From positions 4,836,001-4,900,000 of the forward strand of contig NZ_CP023688.1 of assembly GCF_008704655.1 (NCBI RefSeq): 64,000 nucleotides of DNA, written 5' to 3'. The stretch comes from Streptomyces rimosus (GTDB lineage Bacteria > Actinomycetota > Actinomycetes > Streptomycetales > Streptomycetaceae). Shown here piece after piece: positions 48,668 to 56,595 of the stretch (positions are counted from its first letter, which is position 1; every line of letters starts with the position of its first letter). The position numbers and the translations under genes are program-made. Below the pieces are notes generated by a model. The model had not been told where the DNA came from, searched no databases, and saw only the letters and a list, made by a program, of their open reading frames with translations.

Positions 48668-50308
48668 TCAGCCGATGTCGCGGCGGCGCAACGCGGTCAG
48701 GCCCGCCGTCACGAACACCGCCGTCAGGGCGAGCAGCCACAGGAACGGTGCCGCGGTGGCCTCGCCGCCCGGCAGCTTCGGCAGGTGGCTGAACGGGGAC
48801 AGGTTCATCACCCACTGGGGGAGCTGTACGGCCGGGCCCACCCAGCCGATGCCGAGGCAGCCGCCGACCACGGCCCAGGTGCCGACCGCGGCCTTGGGCA
48901 GCGCGCCGACCAGCAGCACCGCCAGGCCGGTGAGCGTCCAGACCGCCGGGGCCTGGGCCAGTACCCCGCCCACCGCGGGGCCGAGCTGTCCGCTCACGTC
49001 GCCGGTCGTCAGGCCGTACGTGAGGCCGAGGCCCAGGCCGCCCAGGAGCAGGATGAGGGCCGTGCCGAGGAAGGCGACGGCCAGGTGCCCGGCGGCCCAG
49101 CGCAGCCGTCCGACGGCGCCCGCCAGCACCGGTTCGGCGCGGTCGCCGGTCTCCTCGCCGCGCAGCCGGAGCACCGCGCCCGCCGCGTAGATCGCCGCGA
49201 CCATGCCGAGCATGCCGGTCAGGGCGGATATGAAAGCCTCGGAGAGGCCCTGCCGGCCGCCCATCCGCTCGAATATCTGCCGGGCCTGCTCGTTGTCGCC
49301 GACCAGGTCGGACGCGCCGTCGATGATGCCGCCGAAGACGGCACCTGCGGCCAGGAAGCCGGCCGCCCAGCCGAACAGGGTGGTCCGCTGGAGCCGCCAG
49401 GCCAGGCCGGTGGCGCCGTTCAGGGAAGCGGGCGCGCGGGCCGGGCCCGGCCGGGCGGGCAGGAAGCTCATGCCGAGGTCGCGGCGGGCGGTGAGCGCGT
49501 ACGCCGCGCCGACCGTGACGGCCGTACCGGCGAGGAAGAGCAGCAGAACCCACCAGCGCTCGTCGGCGAAAGCGCGCAGTTGCTCCGCCCAGCCGACCGG
49601 CGAGGCCCAGATCAGCGGGGAGGAGGCGTCCTCGGTGGCGGCGTCGCCCGCGGCCCGCAGGACGAAGGCCGCGCCCAGGACGGCCCCGGCCAGCCCCTTG
49701 GCGGCCCGGGCGCTCTCGGTGAGCTGGGCGGTGATCGCCGCCAAGCCCGCGAAGACCAGGCCGGTGCCGCCGACGGCGAGGCCGAGGGCCAGCGCGCCGC
49801 CCGCCGGCTGCCCGGCCCCGGCCAGCCCGGCCGCGATGAGCAGGGCCAGCGCGGCGTCGGCGACGAACGCGGCGAGCAGGGCGGCGGTGAGCGGGGCGCG
49901 CCGGCCGACCATGGCCGCCGAGAGTAGTTCCTGGCGGCCGGTCTCCTCCTCCTCGCGGGTGTGGCGTACGACGATCAGCAGGCTCATCACGCCGGCCAGC
50001 AGCGCGGCGATGCCGCCGATGCGCCAGGCGGTCAGGCCGCCGAGGGAGTCACTGAACACCGGGCCGTAGAGGGCGCGCAGGGAGCCGTTGCCGGTCATCG
50101 AACTTGCCACGTCGGCGCGCTTTGCGGGCGTGTCGTAGAGCTTCTTGAGGGCGCCGCTCATGCTGACGACGGTCAGTCCGAGCAGCACCACCCAGGCCGG
50201 GATCATCAGCCGGTCGCGGCGCAGCGCCAGGCGCAGCAGGGTGCCGGTGCTGGCCAGGTCGCGGGAGCCGCCGGTGCGGGCGGCCGCGGGGAGCGTCACG
50301 GCGGTCAT
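48668..50308 (-). CDS. ABC-2-type transporter permease
   Basis: 546 aa from ATG 50308. About 12 TM helices in two halves. The N-terminal half has [44 protein letters not shown], typical of ABC-2 permeases in actinomycetes that pair with a single ATPase; the second half repeats the layout ([32 protein letters not shown]). TGA and ATG overlap with the ATPase (ATGA). The exporter substrate is unknown; a GbsR/MarR-type regulator is encoded divergently. Confidence 0.88.
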   Translation of the reverse strand: MTAVTLPAAARTGGSRDLASTGTLLRLALRRDRLMIPAWVVLLGLTVVSMSGALKKLYDTPAKRADVASSMTGNGSLRALYGPVFSDSLGGLTAWRIGGIAALLAGVMSLLIVVRHTREEEETGRQELLSAAMVGRRAPLTAALLAAFVADAALALLIAAGLAGAGQPAGGALALGLAVGGTGLVFAGLAAITAQLTESARAAKGLAGAVLGAAFVLRAAGDAATEDASSPLIWASPVGWAEQLRAFADERWWVLLLFLAGTAVTVGAAYALTARRDLGMSFLPARPGPARAPASLNGATGLAWRLQRTTLFGWAAGFLAAGAVFGGIIDGASDLVGDNEQARQIFERMGGRQGLSEAFISALTGMLGMVAAIYAAGAVLRLRGEETGDRAEPVLAGAVGRLRWAAGHLAVAFLGTALILLLGGLGLGLTYGLTTGDVSGQLGPAVGGVLAQAPAVWTLTGLAVLLVGALPKAAVGTWAVVGGCLGIGWVGPAVQLPQWVMNLSPFSHLPKLPGGEATAAPFLWLLALTAVFVTAGLTALRRRDIG

Positions 50309-51249
50309 CGCAGGGCCGCCTTCTCGGGAACGGAGGCGGCGGTGGCCGGGGCCCGGTCGCCGCGGATGTCGTCCTGGTAGTGCCGCAGGAACAGCTCCTC
50401 CAGCGTCGGCGGTGTGCTGGTCAGGCTGCGGACGCCGGACCGGCTGAGCGAGCGCAGCACCGCGTCCAGCTTGTCGGTGTCCACCTGGAGCCGGACCCGG
50501 TGGCCCTGTATGTCGAGGTCGTGGACGCCGGGCAGGCGGGAGAGGCCGTCGGGCGCGCCGGCCAGTTCGGCGGTCACGCTCGTACGGGTGAGGTGCCGCA
50601 GGTCGGCGAGGGAGCCGGACTCGACGGTGCGGCCCTTGCGGATGATGCTGACGCGGTCGCACAGCGCCTCGACCTCGGACAGCACATGGCTGGAGAGGAG
50701 CACCGTACGGCCGCGGTCGCGCTCCTCCTCGACGCAGTCCTGGAAGACCTCCTCCATCAGCGGGTCCAGCCCGGAGGTGGGCTCGTCGAGGATGAGCAGG
50801 TCCACGTCGGAGGCGAACGCGGCGACCAGGGCGACCTTCTGGCGGTTGCCCTTGGAGTACGTCCGGCCCTTCTTGGTGGGGTCCAGCTCGAAGCGCTCCA
50901 GGAGCTCGGCCCGGCGGGCCCGGTCCAGGCCGCCGCGCAGCCGCCCGTACAGATCGATGACCTCGCCGCCGGAGAGGTTGCGCCACAGGGTGACGTCCCC
51001 GGGGACGTACGCGACGCGGCGGTGCAGCGCGACGGCGTCGCGCCACGGGTCCTTGCCGAGCAGCCGCGCGCCACCCCCGTCGGCACGCAGCAGGCCGAGC
51101 AGGACGCGGATGGTCGTGGACTTGCCCGCGCCGTTGGGCCCGAGGAATCCGTGCACCTCGCCGGCCTCGACGTCGAGGTCGAGACCGTCCAGCGCCTGGG
51201 TCCGGCCGAACGCCTTGCGGAGGCCGGACACCGTGATTGCCTTCGTCAT
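50305..51249 (-). CDS. ABC transporter ATP-binding protein
   Basis: 314 aa. Walker [10 protein letters not shown], signature [11 protein letters not shown] (SKGNRQ variant), Walker [17 protein letters not shown] and H-loop [11 protein letters not shown]-terminal ~80 residues form a beta-rich extension. It powers the coupled permease, probably drug or lipid export. Its ATG is only ~20 bp from the palindromic operator shared with the divergent regulator. Confidence 0.93.
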   Translation of the reverse strand: MTKAITVSGLRKAFGRTQALDGLDLDVEAGEVHGFLGPNGAGKSTTIRVLLGLLRADGGGARLLGKDPWRDAVALHRRVAYVPGDVTLWRNLSGGEVIDLYGRLRGGLDRARRAELLERFELDPTKKGRTYSKGNRQKVALVAAFASDVDLLILDEPTSGLDPLMEEVFQDCVEEERDRGRTVLLSSHVLSEVEALCDRVSIIRKGRTVESGSLADLRHLTRTSVTAELAGAPDGLSRLPGVHDLDIQGHRVRLQVDTDKLDAVLRSLSRSGVRSLTSTPPTLEELFLRHYQDDIRGDRAPATAASVPEKAALR

Positions 51250-51268
51250 GGTTCTGAACGTACGCTCC

Positions 51269-51286
51269 CTTCACAAATTTGTGAAG
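51269..51286. promoter_or_regulatory. 18-bp perfect palindromic operator
   Basis: CTTCACAAATTTGTGAAG is fully self-complementary and lies in the 101-bp divergent gap between the ABC ATPase and the GbsR/MarR-type regulator. Such an A+T-rich dyad between a regulator and its exporter is the expected auto-repression site. Confidence 0.75.
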
Positions 51287-51350
51287 TTAAGAAACCGTAT
51301 AAAGTTGAGGGAACGTTCCGGGCCGGGGGAGCAGGGGAGAGGATGAGACG

Positions 51351-51869
51351 GTGAGCGAGCAGGCAGAGCGGCACCAGGGCCAGAGCGCCGGGCGGGACGA
51401 GGAGGCGGTCTCCCGCTTCGTGGAACGCTTCGCGGCAGAGCTGACCGAGGCGGGCATGCAGCGGATGGCCTCCCGGGTCTTCGCGGCGCTGCTCGCGTCC
51501 GACTCCGGCAGCCTCACCTCGGCCGAACTGGCCGAACAGCTGCAGATCAGCCCCGCCGCCGTCTCCGGCGCGGTCCGCTACCTGGTGCAGGTCAACATGG
51601 TCCGCCGCGAGCGCGAACCGGGCACCCGGCGGGACCGCTACCGGCTCTACAACGAGCTCTGGTACGAGACCCTGGGCAACCGCGAGAAGGTGCTGACCCG
51701 CTGGGAGGAAGTGCTGCGGGAGGGCGCGAAGACCCTCGGTCCGGACACGCCGGCCGGCGCCCGGGTCGCCGAGACCGTCGAGTTCTTCGAGTTCATGCAG
51801 GGCGAGCTGGACGTACTGCTGGAACGCTGGCGCGAACACCGGGCGCAGCGGCTGGCGGAGGAAGGCTGA
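51351..51869 (+). CDS. GbsR/MarR-type transcriptional regulator
   Basis: 172 aa, GTG start. Winged helix (about 38-105): SAELAEQLQISPAAVSGAVRYLVQVNMVRREREPGTRRDRYRLYNELWYE, closest to the GbsR/MarR group that represses transporters. Helical dimer arms lie on both sides. It faces the ABC exporter divergently; the palindrome at 51269 is its likely operator. Ligand unknown. Confidence 0.87.
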   Translation: MSEQAERHQGQSAGRDEEAVSRFVERFAAELTEAGMQRMASRVFAALLASDSGSLTSAELAEQLQISPAAVSGAVRYLVQVNMVRREREPGTRRDRYRLYNELWYETLGNREKVLTRWEEVLREGAKTLGPDTPAGARVAETVEFFEFMQGELDVLLERWREHRAQRLAEEG

Positions 51870-51924
51870 GGCACGGTCGCCGCACGGCGCCGCCCCGCCT
51901 CAGCCGCACGGCGCCGCCCCGGCG

Positions 51925-52941
51925 TCAGTCGTGCGGCAGCGTCAGCCGCCAGGCGTCCGGCTGCACCGTCCACGTACGGGTCCTGACCGGGCCGCCGACC
52001 ACCACGTCCGCCCGGTAGCGGAAGTCCGCGCCGGACACGGTCACCGCCCGCGCGCGGGCCCGTACCGGAGGCTCGGCCGCCTGCCAGTGGACGACGATCT
52101 CGGCCAGCCCGCTGCCGTCCGCGCCGTCGCCCGGCGTCACCGACACCCACCGCACCGGCCGGTCCAGGTCGGCCAGCACCACGCCGTCCGCCTCGACCCG
52201 CAGCCGGTGGCCGGGCGTGGCCACCGGGTCACCGGCCGCCGGGCGGGTACGGGCGGTCAGCAGCGCGAGGGCCGCGCGGGCCTTACGGAGCGGTGCCCGC
52301 CACCATGCGGCGGGCGCGTCCGGGCGGGCATCGGCCCCCGGTCCCTCTTCCGGCGCCAGGGCCCCGGCCGCGTCCTGCGCTTCCTCGCCCGCCCCACCCG
52401 ACCCTCCCCGGGGCCCCGGCAGCCGCGCCCCACCGGAGCGCTTGCGGCGGCGGGGCCGTCCGTCCTCCTCCGTCCCGGACGGAATGTCCAGGCCGCCCAC
52501 AACGATGCCGTCACTGTCGTCCGTGAGCAGGTGCAGGCTCTGTTCCGTACCGTCCAGGACCGTCCGCGCCGCCGCGACGGTGTCGGTCGGCACGCCCAGC
52601 GCGCGCGACAGCGCCACCGCGCCCGGCGCCCCGACCGGCACGACCGCGAGGGCCACCCCCGCCAGGTCGCGCTCCTTGTGCAGCAACGCCACCGCCCGCA
52701 GCAGGGCGCGGTCGTCCCCGATCACCACCGGGCGGCGATGGCCGCGGCGGGCCAGCGCCCGCGCGTACTCCTCCGGCCCGTCCGGAAGACAGATTTTCGC
52801 GGCCGCGCCCGCGCACAGGACGTCCTTGGCGATGCGTACGGATTCCCCGTCCGTTCTGCGGGCGACCGGGTCGATGACCACGAGCAGGGGGTGCCCCCGG
52901 ACCCCGTCCGGAAAGCAGTGCCCAGATGGCTGCGCCGACAC
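51925..52941 (-). CDS. Diacylglycerol-kinase-like protein with degenerate catalytic motif
   Basis: 338 aa, GTG 52941. The first ~150 residues follow the DAGK/LcB5 catalytic fold ([11 protein letters not shown], then [42 protein letters not shown]). Where active kinases have GGDGT and GTGND, this has IGDDRAL and GAPGAVA, so ATP-phosphate-binding residues appear lost. A long disordered Arg/Gly/Pro region (about 165-215) separates it from a C-terminal beta domain. Possibly a non-catalytic regulator; divergently placed from purA. Confidence 0.72.
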   Translation of the reverse strand: MSAQPSGHCFPDGVRGHPLLVVIDPVARRTDGESVRIAKDVLCAGAAAKICLPDGPEEYARALARRGHRRPVVIGDDRALLRAVALLHKERDLAGVALAVVPVGAPGAVALSRALGVPTDTVAAARTVLDGTEQSLHLLTDDSDGIVVGGLDIPSGTEEDGRPRRRKRSGGARLPGPRGGSGGAGEEAQDAAGALAPEEGPGADARPDAPAAWWRAPLRKARAALALLTARTRPAAGDPVATPGHRLRVEADGVVLADLDRPVRWVSVTPGDGADGSGLAEIVVHWQAAEPPVRARARAVTVSGADFRYRADVVVGGPVRTRTWTVQPDAWRLTLPHD

Positions 52942-52975
52942 CTCGGTCCTTCCTCAGGTAGCATCTCGGTGCAAG

Positions 52976-53003
52976 AGCCCCTTGCGCGATTGCGCCAGGG
53001 GCT
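52976..53003 (+). promoter_or_regulatory. Hairpin in the purA leader
   Basis: AGCCCCTTGCGC and GCGCCAGGGGCT pair over 11 of 12 bp around GATT, 114 bp upstream of the purA start, then TTCGTCTATTCC. It lies between divergent genes, so it is not a simple terminator of a preceding gene. It could be an attenuator or part of the promoter region. No known purine-riboswitch core was recognised. Confidence 0.45.
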
Positions 53004-53116
53004 TCGTCTATTCCGGGGCACCGGTTCGACGGCTTCAGCGGTGTCGTACGCATGCATCCGCACGCATACGGCTTCGCGCACGTTGGACATGCCCCGCCCG
53101 GAAGGGGTGTACGCCT

Positions 53117-54403
53117 GTGCCCGCACTTGTGCTGCTCGGTGCTCAGTGGGGTGATGAGGGCAAGGGAAAGGCCACCGATCTGCTCGGTGGGTCCGTCGAC
53201 TATGTGGTGCGTTACCAGGGCGGCAACAACGCCGGTCACACGGTTGTCGTAGGCGACCAGAAATACGCGCTGCACCTTCTCCCTTCCGGAATCCTCTCGC
53301 CGGGGTGCACCCCGGTGATCGGCAACGGTGTCGTCGTCGACCCGGCGGTCCTGCTCTCCGAGCTGAGCGGACTCAACGAGCGCGGCGTCGACACGTCCAA
53401 GCTGGTGATCAGCGGTAACGCGCATCTGATCACCCCGTACAACATCACCGTCGACAAGGTCACGGAACGTTTCCTCGGTAAGCGGAAGATCGGTACGACC
53501 GGCCGGGGCATCGGCCCGACCTACGCCGACAAGATCAACCGCACCGGCATCCGGGTGCAGGACCTCTTCGACGAGTCGATCCTGCACCAGAAGGTCGAGG
53601 CGGCCCTCGACTTCAAGAACCAGGTGCTGGCCAAGCTCTACAACCACCGCGCGGTGGTCGCCGAGCAGGTCGTCGAGGAGATGCTCGGCTACGCGGACCA
53701 GATCCGTGGCTACGTGGCCGACACCACCCTCCTGCTGAACAACGCGATCGACGACGGCAAGGTCGTCCTCTTCGAGGGCGGCCAGGGCACGCTGCTCGAC
53801 GTGGACCACGGCACCTACCCGTTCGTGACCTCCTCCAACCCGACCGCGGGCGGCGCCTGCACCGGTGCGGGGGTCGGCCCCACGAAGATCAGCCGGGTCA
53901 TCGGCATCCTCAAGGCGTACACGACCCGGGTCGGCGCCGGTCCGTTCCCGACCGAGCTGTTCGACGCGGACGGCGAGGCGCTGCGCACCATCGGCGGCGA
54001 GCGCGGTGTCACCACCGGCCGCGACCGGCGCTGCGGCTGGTTCGACGCGGTCATCGCCCGCTACGCGACCCGCGTCAACGGCCTGACCGACTTCTTCCTC
54101 ACCAAGCTGGACGTGCTCACCGGCTGGGAGCAGATCCCGGTCTGCGTCGCCTACGAGATCGACGGCAAGCGCGTCGAGGAACTGCCCTACTCGCAGACCG
54201 ACTTCCACCACGCGAAGCCGATCTACGAGACGCTGCCGGGCTGGTCCGAGGACATCACCAAGGCCAAGACGTTCGCCGAGCTGCCGAAGAACGCGCAGGC
54301 GTACGTCAAGGCGCTGGAGGAGATGTCGGGCGCCCCGATCTCCGCGATCGGCGTCGGCCCCGGCCGGGACGAGACGATCCAGATCAACTCGTTCCTGGAC
54401 TGA
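53117..54403 (+). CDS. purA: Adenylosuccinate synthetase
   Basis: 428 aa. GTG start preceded by GAAGGGG. GTP-dependent joining of IMP and aspartate, the committed step to AMP. Signatures: [18 protein letters not shown] (P-loop), [44 protein letters not shown] and [12 protein letters not shown]. Single gene flanked by the leader hairpin and a terminator. Confidence 0.98.
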   Translation: MPALVLLGAQWGDEGKGKATDLLGGSVDYVVRYQGGNNAGHTVVVGDQKYALHLLPSGILSPGCTPVIGNGVVVDPAVLLSELSGLNERGVDTSKLVISGNAHLITPYNITVDKVTERFLGKRKIGTTGRGIGPTYADKINRTGIRVQDLFDESILHQKVEAALDFKNQVLAKLYNHRAVVAEQVVEEMLGYADQIRGYVADTTLLLNNAIDDGKVVLFEGGQGTLLDVDHGTYPFVTSSNPTAGGACTGAGVGPTKISRVIGILKAYTTRVGAGPFPTELFDADGEALRTIGGERGVTTGRDRRCGWFDAVIARYATRVNGLTDFFLTKLDVLTGWEQIPVCVAYEIDGKRVEELPYSQTDFHHAKPIYETLPGWSEDITKAKTFAELPKNAQAYVKALEEMSGAPISAIGVGPGRDETIQINSFLD

Positions 54404-54414
54404 CCGAAGTGCGC

Positions 54415-54448
54415 GGCGGCCAACTTGCTGAACAGCGGGTTGGCCGCC
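54415..54448 (+). terminator. purA terminator
   Basis: 10-bp perfect stem GGCGGCCAAC / GTTGGCCGCC with a 14-nt loop, 12 bp after the purA stop, followed by TTCGCG. It marks the border of the core DNA before the RloAB/RM island. Confidence 0.8.
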
Positions 54449-54511
54449 TTCGCGCATCCGACGACGCGGGCAAGACGGTGTGACTAATCTGTCCGTCATG
54501 AAGGAGACAGG

Positions 54512-55780
54512 ATGCTGCTGAGATTCCGGGTGGCGAACGTCCGGTCCTTGCGTGAAGTGCAGGAACTGTCGTTCGTCGTCCCCGAGGAGAGCAAAGACGA
54601 GCAGGCCGCGGCCCGCGAGACATTGCTCTCCGACGGCCGTCGGCTCCCCGTCCACACAGTCCTCGGTGTCTTCGGGGCCAACGCGTCCGGCAAGTCCAAT
54701 GTCATCGCCGCGCTGAAGAACATGCGCCACGCAGTCCTGCGTTCCTACGCTGACTGGACGTCGTACGACGGCATCCCGCGTGAGGAGTTCGCGCTGGACC
54801 CCAAGGCCGCCTCGGAGACTTCGCTGTACGAAGCGGACTTCGTTCTCGGCGACGGCGTTCGCTGGACGTACGGGTTCGAACTCGGGGAACGGCGGATCGA
54901 GGCGGAATGGCTCTTCGCCTACCCCAAGGGCCGGCGCCAGGTGTGGTTCGACCGGGACGCCACCCGCGACAAGGAATACGACTTTCCCGGCGACCGCCTT
55001 CGCGACCGCACCCGACTGGCCCGCACGACCCGGTCGGACGCTCTGCTCCTGACGCGAGCCGCCAACGATGGTCACGAGCAGCTCACACCGGTCTTCGACT
55101 GGTTCAAGAACAATCTCTGGGACGTCACACCCGAGACCGAGCGCACCCAGCGCGAGGCCTATACCGCCATGCAGTTGCTGAAGAGCGAGGACTTCCGGCG
55201 GCGGGCGGAGGAACTGCTTCGGGTGGCCGACCTCGGCATTTGTGGAGTCGAGGTCGAGCAGACGTCGTCCGGCCGCCCGCTGGTACGGCTGATTCACTCG
55301 GGCGGTGGCGAACAGACGGCCATGGAATGGGGCTCCGAGTCATGGGGGACCCGCTCCTGGTTCGCCCTGATCGGTCCGCTGCTCCTCGCTCTGGACACCG
55401 GCGCGGTACTGCTCATCGACGAACTCGACGCCAGCCTGCACTCACGCTTCGCGGCCGAGGTCGTACGCCTTTTTCAGGCCCCCTGGGTGAACCCGAAGGG
55501 TGCCCAACTGATCTTCACCGGTCACGACCCCTCTCTGCTGCGCACACCAGGCGGCGGTCGGCTGCTGGAACCGGGGCAGCTCTGGCTCACGGAGAAGGAC
55601 GAGCGGGGCGTGACAGAGCTCTTCTCGGTCGCGGACTGGGAGCCCACGGACGAGGAGGACCTGATGGCCTCGTATCTCGCGGGCACCTTCGGGGCGGTGC
55701 CGAGGGTGTCGGAGGGGCAGATCGGGCGGCGGTTGCTGCGGACGAACGACATGGCGCGGATGGAGGCGGAAGGGGTCTGA
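54512..55780 (+). CDS. rloA: RloA-type ABC/AAA ATPase of a type I RM-linked module
   Basis: 422 aa. Walker A GANASGKS (55-62) and Walker B VLLIDELDASLH (D303, E304), followed by an H-loop-like GHDPSLLR. A long central insertion (about 90-260) is mostly helical. This is the RloA/AAA_15-21 family known from type I RM loci in which it pairs with the Toprim protein RloB; the downstream gene is that partner, with the stop overlapping its ATG. Related pairs (for example AriA-AriB of PARIS) sense phage anti-restriction. The defence role here is inferred. Confidence 0.85.
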   Translation: MLLRFRVANVRSLREVQELSFVVPEESKDEQAAARETLLSDGRRLPVHTVLGVFGANASGKSNVIAALKNMRHAVLRSYADWTSYDGIPREEFALDPKAASETSLYEADFVLGDGVRWTYGFELGERRIEAEWLFAYPKGRRQVWFDRDATRDKEYDFPGDRLRDRTRLARTTRSDALLLTRAANDGHEQLTPVFDWFKNNLWDVTPETERTQREAYTAMQLLKSEDFRRRAEELLRVADLGICGVEVEQTSSGRPLVRLIHSGGGEQTAMEWGSESWGTRSWFALIGPLLLALDTGAVLLIDELDASLHSRFAAEVVRLFQAPWVNPKGAQLIFTGHDPSLLRTPGGGRLLEPGQLWLTEKDERGVTELFSVADWEPTDEEDLMASYLAGTFGAVPRVSEGQIGRRLLRTNDMARMEAEGV

Positions 55781-56514
55781 TGGCGAGGCCAAAGGGAGGG
55801 GACAACGTCGCCCGTACAAGGGGCGCGAAGGGCCGCGCGAGCAGAGCCCGTCAGGTGTACATCTTCACCGAGGGCGAAGTGACGGAGCCCGAGTACATCG
55901 ACATCATCCTCAAGAACGGCACCCCGGCCGAGGTCGGCCGCACGGTGGATCACCACATCGTGAACTCAAGCGCCAAAGGGGATGGACGCAAGCCGTATCG
56001 CATGGTCAAAGACGCCGTTCGCACTTTGCGACAGGTCGAGCGAGAGGCCAAGGCTGCCGGTCTGAAGCGGGACAAGGACTGGAACTGGCCCCAGGTGTGG
56101 GTGCTCTTCGACCGCGATGACCACCAGAGCATCCCGGAAGCCATGCGGCTGGCGGAGAAAGAGGATATCTGGATCGCCTACTCGCACCCCTGCTTCGAGC
56201 TGTGGCGGCTGCTGCACTACACGAACTACACCAGCACGTTCGGCGGGGTCTGTGGTGACGCCACCACCCGTCTGCGGTCGCGGGACGGTTTCGACGCGAC
56301 GTACGGGAGCGGGGCACGGCCCGTATCCGGACAGCAGGCGAAGCACGTACGGAACGACCAGGTACTGAGTAAGAACAAGCGTCGTTACCTGGACGCCAAG
56401 AAGTACGCACAACAGATCAACAACCGTCACTCCTCGACCAACCCCAACGACTGTGACCCGTACACGGACGTCTGGCGGTTCGTGGAGGACGGTCTCCTCC
56501 TCAGCGGCTATTAG
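55780..56514 (+). CDS. rloB: RloB-like Toprim nuclease-type protein
   Basis: 244 aa. The Toprim acidic motif is FTEGEVTEPEY with E31, and the metal DxD is VLFDRDDH at 111-114 (D111, D113, D114). A conserved SHPCFELWRLLH follows. Family partners of RloA; the likely role is metal-dependent nucleic acid cleavage triggered by RloA. Basic N-terminus (KGRASRAR) may bind nucleic acid. ATG shares the A of the rloA TGA. Confidence 0.85.
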   Translation: MARPKGGDNVARTRGAKGRASRARQVYIFTEGEVTEPEYIDIILKNGTPAEVGRTVDHHIVNSSAKGDGRKPYRMVKDAVRTLRQVEREAKAAGLKRDKDWNWPQVWVLFDRDDHQSIPEAMRLAEKEDIWIAYSHPCFELWRLLHYTNYTSTFGGVCGDATTRLRSRDGFDATYGSGARPVSGQQAKHVRNDQVLSKNKRRYLDAKKYAQQINNRHSSTNPNDCDPYTDVWRFVEDGLLLSGY

Positions 56515-56595
56515 GCTGAACCGACGTACTCGGCAACGGCTGGGCGGTCCACTGCCCTTCGCCACGCAAGCACAAGATCATCAAGGAGCCTGTAC

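Noticed and set aside
51880..51928. Two ~24-bp direct repeats after the GbsR-type gene
   Set aside because: GC-rich doublet without spacing or conservation that would suggest a function.
52511..55297. A 928-aa minus-strand frame across purA and rloA
   Set aside because: Opposes purA and RloA, both strongly supported.
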